A stretch of 15,006 nt of DNA from JAEXNA01 sp050486105 (lineage in GTDB: Bacteria; Vulcanimicrobiota; Xenobia; Xenobiales; JADMJV01). Position 1 is the first letter of the stretch. Every line of letters begins with the position of its first letter. The position numbers were made by a program, and so were the translations under genes. Shown here in pieces: positions 13,825 through 15,006 of this stretch. The notes under the pieces were generated by a model. The model saw only the letters and a list, made by a program, of their open reading frames with translations, was not told the origin of the DNA and made no database searches. The DNA lies in contig JBJHCR010000150.1 of assembly GCA_050486105.1 (NCBI GenBank), positions 1-15,006 of the forward strand, written 5' to 3'.

Positions 13825-15006
13825 CTACTCGTAACGCCCAGGGGCCAAGATTCGGTTGGGGTCGAGGGCCAGTTTGACCTTGTCCTGGAGTTTCTTTGAG
13901 CCTTCTTGGGCGCGATCCAATAGGGACATGCTGTCGGTGGTCATGCGGCCCAAGATATAGCCTTTGTCGGCTAGGCGAGTCACCGCGGCCTGGGCGCAGG
14001 CTAAGGCTTTCTCGTCTCGACCCGGTTCTTCACGATCGTAGACTATGGCCCCGGTGGTGAAGATCGAGCGCTCGGTGACACAGTTGAGGCCGATATTGGG
14101 TTCGAAGCCGAACTCGGCCTGAGTGCCGGCAATGATGTCGGTGGCTTCCCGAACTTGCCGGCCACGAAAAGGAATGATGGGATCGACCCAAATGAAGCCG
14201 ACTTTGTCGCGATCGAGTTGGGGATCGGCCGGCGCTTTATCCTTTTTGCGCCAATAAGCCATGTCCATCCCTTTGTTGCCTTTGTCGACCCCTCGAAAAC
14301 GGGTGTCGTGGAAGTAGCGCTTCAACGATTTGTTCAGATCGTACCCGGTCTCTTCTAGAACCTGATCCCGCATTTGAGCTGCGTTCTTTTCCAGTTCGCT
14401 ATCGAAGAACAAAAGGGCGTCAACGTGGGGCTTCACCGCTTCTTTGACGATAGCGATCTCTGCCTCGGCTTGGGCTCTGGACCAGCAATAGAGCGCTCCG
14501 GCTCCATTCCATTTGCCCATTCCGTACTGTTTGCGTTTGGCGTCTTCAAGTTCGGGGCTCAGGGTCCAGGCACCGCCAGTTTCGTGGTATGGGAACTGGC
14601 CCTTAGCCATTAGTTGGCGGTAGAAGTTCTGGAGCTTAAAGTTGGTTCGAATGATCTGTTTGAGTTTGAGATCTCGAAGGACGTCTACTAGGCCGGCCAT
14701 CTTTTCGATGTCGTCGAAGCGGTACACGAAAGACACAAATTCGGTTGGGCTGGGGGCCAGAAAGACGGTCATGCGGGTAACTACGCCGAGGTTCGACTGA
14801 GTGAACATTCCATCGAACCAGGGCCCCACGCCCCAGCGAAAAACTCGGGCCGACTTGGCTCCCGGAAATCGCTCCATTCCGGTCTCCACCACTTCCCCGT
14901 CGGGCAGCACAACCTGCATGCCGCACATAAAGTCGAAGCGATCCGAATAAGGTCCGAATCCCCAACCGCGCTCCAAGGCGTTCCCGATAACGCTGGCGTC
15001 TGGAGT
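13825..15006 (-). CDS. FAD-linked oxidase/dehydrogenase, 4-cresol dehydrogenase/vanillyl-alcohol oxidase family, 5' partial
   Basis: The 393 codons seen are the second half of the FAD-binding domain and the complete C-terminal substrate and cap domain of a VAO-family flavoprotein. Members oxidise para-alkyl phenols or related alcohols, passing electrons to a cytochrome, another carrier or oxygen. The frame is open to the right edge (TPDASVIGNALERGWGFGPY), so the TTG at 14976 is not the start and roughly the first quarter is missing. GNALERGWGFGPYSDRF, CGMQVVLPDGEVVETG, NLGVVTRMTVFLAP and the terminal LDPNRILAPGRYE are typical of 4-cresol dehydrogenase flavoprotein subunits. No cytochrome subunit is visible. 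A ferredoxin lies downstream instead. The substrate and whether FAD is covalently bound cannot be told from this part. Confidence 0.87.
   Translation of the reverse strand, partial: TPDASVIGNALERGWGFGPYSDRFDFMCGMQVVLPDGEVVETGMERFPGAKSARVFRWGVGPWFDGMFTQSNLGVVTRMTVFLAPSPTEFVSFVYRFDDIEKMAGLVDVLRDLKLKQIIRTNFKLQNFYRQLMAKGQFPYHETGGAWTLSPELEDAKRKQYGMGKWNGAGALYCWSRAQAEAEIAIVKEAVKPHVDALLFFDSELEKNAAQMRDQVLEETGYDLNKSLKRYFHDTRFRGVDKGNKGMDMAYWRKKDKAPADPQLDRDKVGFIWVDPIIPFRGRQVREATDIIAGTQAEFGFEPNIGLNCVTERSIFTTGAIVYDREEPGRDEKALACAQAAVTRLADKGYILGRMTTDSMSLLDRAQEGSKKLQDKVKLALDPNRILAPGRYE

Overview
The window is bacterial chromosome-like DNA of moderately high G+C. Genes are closely packed and there is no sign of phage, transposon, CRISPR, tRNA or rRNA. 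A run of ten Ns at 12369-12378 shows that this is a draft scaffold, possibly from a metagenome. The lineage cannot be fixed from the sequence. A cell wall is implied by an L,D-transpeptidase. An iron box of DtxR/IdeR type, rather than a Fur box, sits in front of the siderophore genes, which would fit a Gram-positive-like or deep-branching phylum, but this is only a hint.

Layout from left to right. (1) 1-1573 (+): a membrane-anchored L,D-transpeptidase with Ig-like and peptidoglycan-binding modules, cut by the left edge. (2) 1588-2337 (-): a five-helix DUF4013-type membrane protein. It faces the transpeptidase tail to tail and is divergent from (3) 2423-2644 (+), a small S4-domain RNA-binding protein. 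A perfect 10-bp inverted repeat lies between (2) and (3). (4) 2641-4485 (-): the ribosome-associated GTPase TypA/BipA, whose stop codon overlaps that of the S4 gene. (5) 4783-8189 (+): two consecutive IucA/IucC-type (NIS) siderophore synthetase genes overlapping by ATGA. Ahead of them is a near-consensus sigma70-type promoter with a palindromic TTAGGCAAGCCTAA element. (6) 8209-12951 (-): a TerB-like protein, a GlmU-like left-handed beta-helix acyltransferase, and a very large polytopic membrane protein whose zinc-ribbon N-terminus lies across the sequence gap. (7) 13304-15006 (-): a plant-type [2Fe-2S] ferredoxin downstream of a flavoprotein of the 4-cresol dehydrogenase/vanillyl-alcohol oxidase family, cut by the right edge.

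How the parts may work together. The clearest functional unit is the iron-responsive NIS pair, which should condense a carboxylate such as citrate with amines or alcohols to make a hydroxycarboxylate siderophore. None of the usual partner genes (amine hydroxylase, acetyltransferase, decarboxylase, exporter, receptor) is in the window, so the product cannot be named. The flavoprotein and ferredoxin look like a redox pair. The zinc-ribbon membrane protein, acyltransferase and TerB-like protein are co-directional and may form a loose operon of unknown role. Several intergenic stretches carry strong inverted repeats, most notably a three-hairpin cluster at 12974-13051 just upstream of the zinc-ribbon protein.
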